Below, in pieces: positions 1-9,858 of a stretch of 64,000 nucleotides of DNA. How positions within the stretch are numbered: the first letter of the stretch is position 1; the number at the start of each line of letters is the position of its first letter. The DNA lies in the NCBI GenBank assembly GCA_963576565.1, contig OY755040.1, positions 84,450,321 to 84,514,320 on the forward strand, written 5' to 3'. The translations under genes and the position numbers were made by a program. Under the pieces are notes generated by a model. It was not told where the DNA came from, searched no databases, and saw only the letters and a list, made by a program, of their open reading frames with translations. The stretch is from Aspidapion aeneum (lineage: Eukaryota > Arthropoda > Insecta > Coleoptera > Brentidae).

Positions 1-257
1 ATTGGTATTAAAACACATGTGGCGCTTAAATTTTTCTTATTTCTGAATCCTCCCCTTCTTCACTGTATAAAGGGGATCGGGCATATCAATGTTTTACCTA
101 GCTGGAAAATACAGTTCTGCTTCCAGATATTTGTTTAATTACTCAGTAATTAATAGAGTGATTACAACGTTTATTTAAGGGTCACAATTGGCGACATTTT
201 TATACGTCACAAATTGACACCCGACGTGCTTTTATAGTGTCGCAATTTTAAACGTCA
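1..257 (+). repeat. Element A 5' LTR, last ~257 bp
   Basis: This stretch is nearly identical to the end of the LTR at about 58735-58924, sharing the segment with ATTACTCAGTAATTAATAG and the GTCACAATTGGCGAC block. It is more diverged from element B's LTR ends at 29030-29230 and 43650-43840. The LTR ends near GTCA at 254-257, just before the primer-binding site. The CA end fits the TG start seen in the 3' copy. Confidence 0.85.
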
Positions 258-3200
258 CAAAATGGCGCCCGTGTGTTTTTTTGGCTAGGTTTTTTTTAGA
301 AATTATTTTAATAAAAAACAAAAATTTCTATCATCATTGGTTTTGAACATTTTTTAAATATTTATTTTTTGGTAATATTTAAGCTTGGATTTGGAGTTCG
401 TTTTGTTGCTTTAATAAATCTCATAGTTTTTTATTAGCTTATCTTCACAAGTTTGTTCTTGGAAGATAAAAGATTCATTTTTATTTATTAAGGAAGAAAG
501 AGTAGGTGAAAAAACATGGAAGTTTTTATTGAACGGAGTCCAAATCATGTTCTTAATTCTTTGAAGTTTTTGTTGGAAAAACATGTTTTCAATTTTTTTT
601 TTGAAAAAAAAAACACATTAATGAAAATTTACTTCAATTTTTTTTATTTATAGGTGGATGGTCTTTTTAAGTTTTAAATATGCGACATAAGTAGTGTGTT
701 TTTCTATCAATTTTTTTTGCCACAGGTTGCCTACTACTAATATTATTTTATTATTTCCTGCTTGTGATAAAATAAAAATTGTTTCACCGATTATTTTTAG
801 TGCAGTCAATTTATCTTATATAGGTCAAGTTGTTTTTTTTTGTGATTTTAATTTTTTGTCGGACTTGAAAGTTGGAATATTTTTACAGGGTTGCACAGAC
901 ATTTTTCTTGGCTGGGTTGTTTTAAAGTAAATATAGCCTAACAGCTATTTGTTTTGTTTAGTTGAAAGTATAAGTTAATAAAGATGGGAAGGAAAATGAG
1001 TTTATTTTGCATTTTCTACTCTTGTTTTGGAGGTAACTGTTGATGGCATTTAACATCTTACTCACTCAGTTACATTGGGGCAGAGGAGGGTACTACTACC
1101 ACTTAGTGTTAGCTCGGAAGTTTAGGAAACACAAGGCTAAAATTCCTAGAGCAACATATTGGCTGAACATCAATGTGCCAGAGTCCAGTTAGCATTTTTT
1201 TTGGGGTATTTTTTTTTGGGGCAGTTTTTTTAGTCTTTTGTTGTCGAGTCTAGTTGTGTTTTCGTGACTGGTCAAATTTTTTTTTTGTAAAATACAGCGT
1301 TGGGCTTAGGAGTGCATTTTTTTTTAAAATGACCTACGGGTATTTCTATCAATTAAAGTTTTTCAGGTTAACAATTATGTATTTCTTCTGTATTTTTTCT
1401 GCGTTCAGGTCATAGCCACTGGAGTGCAAACATTTATGTTTGAGCCACGAGAAGTTTTGCCTGCTCCGGATTGAATACAGAGAAAGTGAATTTGAAGGCC
1501 AACTAGATACAATACCCCTAAAGTAATGTCTAACTGAGACATATATAGATATGTTTTTTGATTTTTTTTAGTTCATTTGTAAAGTTCAGTAATTTTTTTA
1601 AGTAATGTCATTTTGAGGCCGTGAAATTGGTCAGTAAATTTAAAAGAAACATTCAACTAGATATAAATGCTGGGCGGTGGTAATTGGTAAAAATATTTCA
1701 AAAATTTTACTTCTTTTTTAAATAATTTAATTTTTCGTAGAAATATTATTTTTTTCTGTAAACATAACACCTCGGGTTCTTGGTTTGGTCAAATCGGTTG
1801 GTATGGTGGTCGTAGTTTTAAAGGGTGACCAGACAGGATATATTTTTTTTATGGGGGACCAAACAGGAATTTCTTGAGTTACAAAAGGGGAACTTTTCTG
1901 TTTTAGTAAATCAGACAGGAATAAATAAATCTTTTAATTCCAAATCATAATTCTGAAAAACAAGATTTATTGGTTAGGTGTTTGGGTCCTAAAATAAAAA
2001 ATAAAAAAAACGTTTTGTTTGTGAGGATACTGGTATAATATGACTTATTTTTAGTTCATGCTAAATTTTAATTTTTTTTTGATGGTTTGCATTTCGGGAC
2101 AGTGGCGTGTACTTTAAGGGTATTAAGATTTAGAGACATCTGATGCTAGATTTTATAGTAGCCCGGGGCCTTACATCTGTGCCCATTGTAACTCAACTTC
2201 CAACGCACTTGCTTAGTTTTTTCACTTAATCCTCGTTTTGTTGCTTCTAAAATTAAAGCGTTATGTTGGATAACGATGGATGGTGTTAGACTGGGAAAGT
2301 ACCTATTTAGGGATGAAAATTTGGAAGTTGTGGACAATTAAGAAATATTTTTTTTTATTTTATACTGGTGACCTCAAATAATGAAACTAATTTTTATATT
2401 ACAATACATTTTGTGGAATAAATGGAAAAATGTTCAGGTTTAAACAATAAATTTAGGATCATTGATTTTGAAAACATTTTCTTATTTATTTTATATAATT
2501 GTATAAAATGATCCCAATCTAAGAATAAATTTAATAGGCAATATTTTTTCTTTAATGTGACTAAACATTTTTGAGGGCATATATTTTTATGCACAAAAAT
2601 AGTATAGGGTATAAAAGAACAACCTACCTTTTATGTTGCAATAATTAGGGGTTTTTCTCCCGCGAGCTGGTTGGAAACGGAAGAAATGTTTGGTTCGCAG
2701 TGTAGAAATCGATGAACGAGGACTTCCTACAAATCTTTTTAGGATTTCGCAACTTCGGTTTTCGCTAAATTACAATACATCCACAAATTTGGCCTACAGG
2801 CTGACTCTGACATTTTTCAGAACCTTGCAGACTAGCGGAGAAAGACAAATTTTGTGATCTGTTTAGTTTTGATAGGAATTAAAATAGTAACATGCACATG
2901 AGGGAACTAGATATATCTAGGTTAGGAATCAGTAAGTTAACACTGATCTGAACAATTTTCTATAATAGTGTCCTATGTTCACAGGGTGCTTTAAAATATC
3001 TTTACCCTTTCTTTGAAATAAGATATTGTTTCGCCTGTGGCCGTTTGACCGTTTAAAAATATATAGGGTCCAGATGGGATTGGAATGGAAATCACAATTT
3101 TTGGGTTTATTGACAATATACTTAAGAAATTGGGGAAATGTCTAATAAAAAGTTTTTTTTTGGTTTTAGGCCGAGTTTTGTTGATATAAAAAAAGTTTAC

Positions 3201-4289
3201 TTGGGGCCGGGAATTTATTATGCTCTTTTAAATAATAAGATAATAGGGTATTTTTTTGCTTCTTGATTTTTGTTGTCTGGTTATTACGCAGGATTATTCC
3301 CAGCTGTTTCATATCAAAATGTCATTTGTAAGTGATAGGGTCTCATTAGCCCTTGGACATTTGGTAATTTTGCTTTGACTAATAGTTGTGGGAAGGGCCC
3401 AACTTAATTTTATATCTCGTGAACACCAGGAATAAGGATCTGAGAATGCATTAAGCAGTATTTTTTTTTTTTTTTGATTAGATGTTGTGTGTAAATACAC
3501 TCGAGTAGAATGAGTTAGTTTTACAACGGTCTTATAGTTGGACCTTGGAATTGTTTTCATATTTGTTTTTCTGAAAATACATATAAGATAATTCTTTAAT
3601 GAAGTGAGTGCAAAATTTAAAACCCAGATTTTTCACATTATAATGGTACAGTAAATATGTACTAACGTTGCTTATTTCCTAAAGTAATAATTTTGAAGAA
3701 ATATACTAACATCGTTTGTTTTTTTGAAACATAAATATTTTTTTGACTTCTCCTAAACTGATGGTTTTTTGCAATGACGATTTTTTTTATACCTTATGAT
3801 TCTTAAGTAAATTTAATTTTCAATCATTTCTTTTTCCGTATAGTTAATTAATTTTTCTGGCTCATTCACTTTTCACATTCACACAGTTTTGGGAGAGGAA
3901 AGGGAATCGGCAACGGTTTTTAAAGGAAAAGTTAATTTTATCTTAATTTTTTTTAATAAGGATCATTAATAGGAGCTGCAACCCTACTTAAAAATAAAAA
4001 AAAAAATTGAAAAAAATTTTTTTTTTATTTTTTTTTAATTTTTTTTTATTAAAAAGGTAACTTGATTTTCTTGTTGCAAATTTTTTTTTTACCTTGCCCT
4101 ACAATGAGTCAACCGGTTTAAGTAAAAATTCTTCTTACTGAATTAAAGAAAGAAAATTCTTGCTAATAGTTTCATTTCGAACCCTCGCGTTTCAACAACC
4201 TAACATCATTTGTTTTAATTTTTTTTACTCCCCACTCCAAACCACCTATTAGTGTGGAGTAATATTTTGAAAATTTTAGTGAGCCGCTA
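258..4289 (+). other. Element A untranslated leader, part 1 (T-rich, no convincing gene)
   Basis: This segment is collinear with 29231-33395 in element B throughout, with many indels. It is strongly T-rich on the plus strand. Short ORFs of 60-90 codons are not conserved between the two copies, so I call none of them. Several acceptor-like pyrimidine tracts ending in CAG or TAG recur in both copies (for example near 726, 1408 and 3290), as in introns. Parts 2 and 3 of the leader lie at 25535-26013 and 43845-44545. Confidence 0.75.
263..278 (+). other. Primer-binding site of element A (tRNA-Lys type)
   Basis: TGGCGCCC begins about 5 nt after the LTR end. Element B has TGGCGCCCTACGTGAG at the same place. 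Animal tRNA-Lys(CTT) ends so that its complement starts TGGCGCCCAACGTGGG, so B matches at 14 of 16 bases. A's copy has decayed after the first eight bases. Confidence 0.7.
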
Positions 4290-4301
4290 ATTAATTTTTT
4301 T
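4290..4301. repeat. Target-site duplication of PLE-1 (left); right copy at 25523-25534
   Basis: The 12-mer ATTAATTTTTTT occurs at 4290-4301 and exactly again at 25523-25534. Element A's leader continues from the right copy (ATTGTTGGGCTACT), matching the junction context at 34570-34590 in element B. Confidence 0.85.
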
Positions 4302-4384
4302 GATAAGAGTTAATTATCGTCCTTAAGGTTAGATCCAGGTCTAGAGGTTAATAGGTTTAGGACTGAGCGTATTCAAAAGACAAT

Positions 4385-4424
4385 TGAATTTTGCTGACGT
4401 TTCGACTATATTAGTCTTCTTCAG
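4385..4424 (-). ncRNA. Degenerate hammerhead ribozyme core in PLE-1 pLTR
   Basis: Read on the minus strand, CTGAAGA (4424-4418) is followed by a short stem II (GACT pairing with AGTC) and by GAAAC (4403-4399). The canonical core is CTGATGA...GAAA. The fourth-to-fifth position here is A instead of T in both PLE-1 termini, so either this subfamily varies or both copies are inactive. PLEs as a group carry hammerhead motifs in their pLTRs. Confidence 0.45.
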
Positions 4425-5203
4425 AGCTACAAACAAAAAATAGTTGTTATTAAACATGATAACTACTTAAAAATAGGATTAAAACTTTGTTTTTTCTTTT
4501 TTGGTATAAAAATTGATTTTTTTTATAGGTATCAAAATACAAATAAGAAAGATTGTTGTTTTAGAAAAAAAGAACTCTAAATACTAATTTTTCTCTTTAC
4601 ATAAGTAGAATAAGGGATTAAAACGAATATGTATACCCTACACAAAAATTAAACAAAAACAGACTTAAAAAAAATTTTAACAAAAAAGATACAATGATGA
4701 AATATTTAAAAAATCCAAATAAAAAAAACAAAACATATAAAAAGGACTCATTAGCTTACCCAATCCTTAGTCTTGACGCTTGATAAAACACAACACAAAA
4801 GGAACCACACATAACATTTCCAATCAAATGTCATTTTATTAAAATAACAGTTTATTTTTATTTCTAGTCAATTTTCTATATTTTCTTTTTTAATTCAAAA
4901 CAATGTATTGTTAATTTATTTTAACTAGAAATAATGAGAGAATTTGTATCAAACATGTTTTTTATAATTGGTTTTTATTTGGGTAACGCGCGAAGAAATA
5001 AATTATTTTATATGATATCACAGTGCGGTGAACTTTAAAATATTGTTATAAATATTATTAAGAAATTATTAGAAAAAGGACACTGTTCTCTCAACTTTTA
5101 TATATTTTAAGTCAGAATGATTTGAAAACAGTTAAAGGGAATTTTTATTTAATTATTTATGAAATTTCCTACATGATCTAGTCAAGAACCATATCAAAAT
5201 GAA

Positions 5204-5215
5204 AGAAGAAAAGAA
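5204..5215. repeat. Target-site duplication of PLE-2 (left); right copy at 13899-13910
   Basis: AGAAGAAAAGAA occurs exactly at both places. The uninterrupted PLE-1 sequence near 22150-22180 reads through the same motif into GAAGAAAATGAGAG, confirming the empty site. Confidence 0.9.
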
Positions 5216-6737
5216 TTATAGGTAAATTTAGTGGGAATAAGGACACTGTTGTTCTGGTAAATATACGTTTTAATCCATCGGTAACGTTTCGACAATGGTT
5301 TTTGTCTTCATCAGACTAAAAAGGTTACAACTCATTAGTAAGATAATATAAAATACGGCACATTAATACATCACCAATTAAAAATTATTATTCTTTTCCC
5401 AATAAATAACATTTAAAATGACCTTATTGACAATATATTATTTTTTTCCTAAATATTTTTTTCCCTTTTAATGTATATGAAACTGATTTTTTTATTTATT
5501 TATATCAAGAATAAATTATGGTTTATTTTCCGTCCTTTTTTTTTTAATATACATATATAAAAAATTTTTATACAAAGGTTCAAAAAAAATTTTTTTTTTT
5601 GTTTTTTTGTCACTATAGTAACTGATGGGTGTCTCAATAAAATACGCACAAAGAGATCAATCAGCTATTCATATAAAAACAACAATAACAAATAAAACCT
5701 TTAGCAAGCCATAATACCATGTAGAAAATAACAACAATGTACACATTATAAACCTATGTTAAAATTTTAAAAAGGACTGTTAAAATATTTAAAATTAGTT
5801 ACTCACCCTTCAGACTAGATCGTACATTGGAACAACAAAAAATAAGAATTCAAGTACATCAGGAAAACAAACGGCACAAAATTAAAAACGAAACCCGACA
5901 TTAATGTGGTAATTATTTATATTTTCTTTTGTTTTGTTTATCAGACAGGTTATATTATGGGCGGCAAAATTAGTCCGCATTGTTGTCACTATTCTGGATT
6001 TTCATTGTTCCGAAATATTAAAACAAATTAAAATTCTTTAAGTTTAAAGCAAAAGGCAACCTTGAATAGAGTGGCACTAGTAGTGTACGGTACTGATTTA
6101 ATTTAGAGTGGGACAAGTGTATATAGTATGATACAATTAAGACAGTGATGGAACTTATTTTCTAGTTTGGAGTTGTTGTATATTAAAATGCATTGATAAC
6201 ATGCATTGTTGTCAGAACACAAAACTTTTCCTGTTTAAACCTTGGTATATACAATTAATTTTTAAAAAAGCAAAAAATATTTTTTGGTTGAACGCTAATT
6301 TTCAACTCATTTACGTATTCATGACTACTTAGAAAGACACTTCGTATTTTGTTGTCGTGGTTTAATTGGGGAAAAGCTTTATTTTTTTCCTTTTATATTA
6401 TACATATACATACATACACCCACATATACATACATACAATCACATACATACATACATATACACACATGCACATACATCCATACACGTATTATATTTATAT
6501 TTTTTATTAATGTTATTATTATTATTTTTTTTTTATATAATTTCTATTATTATTTTTTATTTTTTATTTTTTTTTTTTATATTTTATATAATTTTGATCA
6601 TTTTTATAATATTAATATTAATGTATATTAATATATATTTTTTTCTATAAATATTTTATATTATTTTTTAAATATAATTTTCTTTTAAGTTTACTTTATT
6701 TTGTTTATTGTTAATTTCATTAATCGTCATTTGGGGG
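5216..6737 (-). repeat. PLE-2 left copy: 3' region and 3' pLTR
   Basis: Positions 5216-5510 are identical to the central pLTR pieces at 9260-9541 and, inverted, to 9542-9823. Further in, an (ACATAC)-type microsatellite lies at about 6400-6490, followed by a T/A-rich stretch downstream of the ORF stop. The mirror image is at 12345-13864. No other gene is visible. Confidence 0.8.
5262..5314 (-). ncRNA. Hammerhead ribozyme, PLE-2 left outer pLTR
   Basis: On the minus strand CTGATGA (5314-5308) is followed by a stem II of GACA/TGTC with an 8-nt loop, then GAAAC (5290-5286). Stem III is ACGT/ACGT, and ATA (a valid NUH cleavage triplet) follows at 5264-5262. All invariant core bases of a type I hammerhead are present. 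The stem I pairing is weak by eye and needs a folding check. Confidence 0.75.
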
Positions 6738-9224
6738 TTATTTTAGGCGAATTCTATTGAGTAGGGAGTTATAGACCGTACTCAATTTGTTAACATCGCT
6801 ACGTAAATTAACTGCTCTATCTTTATTAATGTTTATATATATCATTTCCAAAATGGAGCGTTTGTAATAATTAGTTTCTTTTTCCAAGATCTTTGCTTCC
6901 TCAAACTTAAACTCATGCTGTGTTGAAAAATGATGAGTGGCTAATGCTGTCTTATCTTTTTTATTTTTATTTTTTTCTTGGCAATCGTATTTATGTTGTT
7001 TGAATCGATTTTCAATATATTGTTTTGTTTGACCGATGTATATTTGATCACAGCTACATGGTATACTATAGATCGCACTAGACTGCTTTAGAAATGGAGT
7101 TTTATCTTTAAGTTGTGTAAATAAGCTGTTTGTAGTTTTTAAGTTATAAAAAACCAGTTCTAGGTCATTTTTTTGAAAGCATTGCTTTAGTTTGTGAGAT
7201 AAGCCATGGACAAATGGGATCTTAAAATATTTTTTTCTTTCATTATTAATATTTTCAGAGTTCTCTGGTGGGCTTATATGCTTTTTTGTGAATCTTTGAA
7301 CACACTGATTTATAAATGTTGATGGGTAATTGTTTTTCTTTGCGATATTTTTTATTATTTTTTTGTTTTCATCCCAGAATTTTTGATGACTAAGATAGTG
7401 CGATCTATATAAAAGGTTGTTTATTGTACTTATTTTATGCTGAACACTGTGGTATGAATTGTAATTTAAAGTTCTGCCAGAGCTAGTCGGTTTACGGTAC
7501 CAATTGGTAATCAAACTTCCATCACTCTCTCGGATAACCTTAACATCCAAAAATGCTAGATTTTTGTCAGTTTCTTTTTCAATGGTAAATTGAATTTTCG
7601 GATGAATGGAGTTAAAAATAGTGAGAATAGTCTCTATTTTGTCTTTTGGTACAGCGGAAATTGTATCATCAACATATACAAAAAGAAATGGAATAAAAAA
7701 ATCGATCTTTTTGTAAACTTCTCTGATCACATGATCCATGACTATATTAGCTAATACGGGTGAGCTGGGGTTTCCCATTGCACTACCATCTAATTGTTGG
7801 TACATTTTGCCTTGGAATGAAAAATAGCTCGTGTCAAAACATAAAGAAATCATTTCAAGTATCTTCTCCACTGGCAATTCAGTGTAAGCGCTAATATGTC
7901 TTTTATGCTTTTTAATTATATCTAGTACCAATGATTTCGGAATGTTGGTAAATAAGGATACCACATCAAGAGATACAAGTTCATAGTTATCAGGGAGAGT
8001 CACATTTTTAATCTTTTCTACAAATTGAAATGAGTTCTTTATATTGAATTCAAAAGTAGTGGTAAGCGGATTCAAAATTTGATGTAACCAAGTAGCTATA
8101 TTATATGATGGTGAATTTAGGCAACTCACAACCGGTCTCATTTTTAATCCGTTTTTGTGGGTTTTACGTAAGCCATATAGTTTAGGAGGGACAGAATTAT
8201 GATTTTTAATTTTTTTTGATATATTTTCACTAATATAGTCACATTCTTTGAGATCATTGATAAAAGAGTTAATTTTTGATTGATATTTTGTAGTGGGGTC
8301 ATTGTGTAACAATTTATAGACCAAGTCATCATTTAACATTTCTGTCATTGCATTATCATAATCCGAACGATTCATAATGACAGTGCTGTTACCCTTATCT
8401 GCCCTGCTTACTATAATATCAGGATTTTCTTTTAAGAATTTGTTAGCATTTTTATACTGTTTAAAAACGTTTTTATATTTTTTATTGATAGGGTTGTTGT
8501 TGGTGTTTTTATTTAAATAATTAGATATTATATTCACTGAATCCGATCTCACGTTCTGTGCTTTGTCCTCATCCCAGTCTTGTTGTGATGATATTATATA
8601 CTCTAAATCCTTGATAAATGTTTGAATAGATAGATGTTGTGGGCTAACTGGTAATGAGAATTTGGGACCTAAACCTAAAATAGTCAAAATATCATTTGGT
8701 AGGTTGAGATTAGTGTAGTTAAAAATAAATTCCTTGTTTTCTGCAATTGTAAACTCTTGGCTATCGCTATTTAAATTGTTTAATTTGTTAATGTTTATCT
8801 CTTTTATGTAATTAAATTTTTTCTCGAAAAAATTAGTCAAAAATCTATTAAAACTATCATAGTTTGCTATAGTGACAAGACCTCTTACCTTTGCTTTTAA
8901 TTCCATAAGTTCTTTATCTAAACTATCTATTTTCCAAATTGTGATTTTTATTTCTAAATTTAATATAGATGATTTAAATCTATGTGTTATAGAATCTACT
9001 TCCCTTTTATAAGGGTGACTGTCCATTAAGACTGTGTTTAAACATTTAAAATTATTTAAAATATGTTTAGGAAAAAGATTCTTAGATCTACACTGAAGTA
9101 AAAAAACCCTTCTGTTTAGCATTGCAGCTCTCTTTGATGTTAGGTTTGTGATCAATTTCGCCGTACTCCACGCTTCCTCCCCATGAGCTTCCTTCAGGAT
9201 GTTGAAAATACCCCCAGGTTCCAT
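6738..9224 (-). CDS. Penelope-like reverse transcriptase with C-terminal GIY-YIG endonuclease, intact (PLE-2 left copy)
   Basis: This is a single 828-codon frame. The frame opens 11 codons further upstream at a TTG, just after an in-frame TAG. I chose the ATG at 9224 because it has A at -3 and G at +4, and because the related PLE-1 protein starts at the same place (ME..FN...HGEE). Residues approximate: RT motif A with LVSLDVVSLF around Asp420; motif B GSAMGNPSSP from 480; catalytic YVDD at 517-520; the PLE thumb-side LAFLDVKV near 556. The C-terminal GIY-YIG nuclease has a Cys pair (IPCSC), IYIGQT near 728, Arg740 and a HHF...H cluster near 763. PLEs encode RT fused to GIY-YIG and use it for target-primed integration. 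No stop or frameshift is visible, so this copy could be functional. The plus-strand twin at 9859-12344 is broken. Confidence 0.93.
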   Translation of the reverse strand: MEPGGIFNILKEAHGEEAWSTAKLITNLTSKRAAMLNRRVFLLQCRSKNLFPKHILNNFKCLNTVLMDSHPYKREVDSITHRFKSSILNLEIKITIWKIDSLDKELMELKAKVRGLVTIANYDSFNRFLTNFFEKKFNYIKEININKLNNLNSDSQEFTIAENKEFIFNYTNLNLPNDILTILGLGPKFSLPVSPQHLSIQTFIKDLEYIISSQQDWDEDKAQNVRSDSVNIISNYLNKNTNNNPINKKYKNVFKQYKNANKFLKENPDIIVSRADKGNSTVIMNRSDYDNAMTEMLNDDLVYKLLHNDPTTKYQSKINSFINDLKECDYISENISKKIKNHNSVPPKLYGLRKTHKNGLKMRPVVSCLNSPSYNIATWLHQILNPLTTTFEFNIKNSFQFVEKIKNVTLPDNYELVSLDVVSLFTNIPKSLVLDIIKKHKRHISAYTELPVEKILEMISLCFDTSYFSFQGKMYQQLDGSAMGNPSSPVLANIVMDHVIREVYKKIDFFIPFLFVYVDDTISAVPKDKIETILTIFNSIHPKIQFTIEKETDKNLAFLDVKVIRESDGSLITNWYRKPTSSGRTLNYNSYHSVQHKISTINNLLYRSHYLSHQKFWDENKKIIKNIAKKNNYPSTFINQCVQRFTKKHISPPENSENINNERKKYFKIPFVHGLSHKLKQCFQKNDLELVFYNLKTTNSLFTQLKDKTPFLKQSSAIYSIPCSCDQIYIGQTKQYIENRFKQHKYDCQEKNKNKKDKTALATHHFSTQHEFKFEEAKILEKETNYYKRSILEMIYININKDRAVNLRSDVNKLSTVYNSLLNRIRLK

Positions 9225-9225
9225 A

Positions 9226-9541
9226 TTTGGTAAACTTATCACGTCCTTGTAATGCAACTATAGGTAAATTTAGTGGGAATAAGGACACTGTTGTTCTGGT
9301 AAATATACGTTTTAATCCATCGGTAACGTTTCGACAATGGTTTTTGTCTTCATCAGACTAAAAAGGTTACAACTCATTAGTAAGATAATATAAAATACGG
9401 CACATTAATACATCACCAATTAAAAATTATTATTCTTTTCCCAATAAATAACATTTAAAATGACCTTATTGACAATATATTATTTTTTTCCTAAATATTT
9501 TTTTCCCTTTTAATGTATATGAAACTGATTTTTTTATTTAT
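9226..9541 (-). promoter_or_regulatory. PLE-2 left copy: 5' partial pLTR plus 34-bp leader
   Basis: Positions 9260-9541 repeat the outer pLTR (5216-5510) without visible change and stop at the palindrome centre. The next 34 bp (9259-9226) lead to one base before the ATG. In PLEs the upstream pLTR supplies the promoter. I see no TATA element I would defend. Confidence 0.65.
9304..9356 (-). ncRNA. Hammerhead ribozyme, PLE-2 left inner pLTR
   Basis: This is an identical copy of the 5262-5314 motif: CTGATGA at 9356-9350, the GACA/TGTC stem II, GAAAC, the ACGT/ACGT stem III and the ATA site at 9306-9304. It lies about 80 bp upstream of the left ORF start. Confidence 0.75.
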
Positions 9542-9858
9542 ATAATAAAAAAATCAGTTTCATATACATTAAAAGGGAAAAAAAATATTTAGGAAAAAAA
9601 TAATATATTGTCAATAAGGTCATTTTAAATGTTATTTATTGGGAAAAGAATAATAATTTTTAATTGGTGATGTATTAATGTGCCGTATTTTATATTATCT
9701 TACTAATGAGTTGTAACCTTTTTAGTCTGATGAAGACAAAAACCATTGTCGAAACGTTACCGATGGATTAAAACGTATATTTACCAGAACAACAGTGTCC
9801 TTATTCCCACTAAATTTACCTATAGTTGCATTACTAGGACGTGATAAGTTTACCAAAT
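9542..9858 (+). promoter_or_regulatory. PLE-2 right copy: 5' partial pLTR plus 34-bp leader
   Basis: Mirror of 9226-9541. It begins at the palindrome centre (TATAATAAAAAAATCAG), carries a hammerhead at 9727-9779 and ends with the 34-bp leader at 9824-9857 just before the ATG at 9859. One base of the leader differs from the left copy (A to T near 9836). Confidence 0.65.
9727..9779 (+). ncRNA. Hammerhead ribozyme, PLE-2 right inner pLTR
   Basis: CTGATGA at 9727-9733 is followed by the GACA/TGTC stem II, GAAAC at 9751-9755, the ACGT/ACGT stem III and ATA ending at 9779. The core is identical to the other three PLE-2 copies. Confidence 0.75.

Larger units (their letters stand above)
4302..5215 (-). 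repeat. PLE-1 left pLTR / 3' region, minus orientation
   Basis: The segment matches, in reverse complement, 22672-23010 plus 24957-25522. Shared landmarks include AAAAGGACTCATTAGCTTA near 4740, the CATTTCCAATCAAATG stretch near 4820, and the segment ending in GAAAGAAGAAAAGAA. No coding potential is visible. PLE-2 interrupts it at 5215, and it continues at 13899. Confidence 0.75.

Noticed and set aside
6366..6650. ORF with Tyr-Thr-His-Ile repeats and a hydrophobic tail (mirror at 12491-12715)
   Set aside because: It is an ACATAC microsatellite followed by T/A-rich sequence in the PLE-2 3' region, so the composition explains it.
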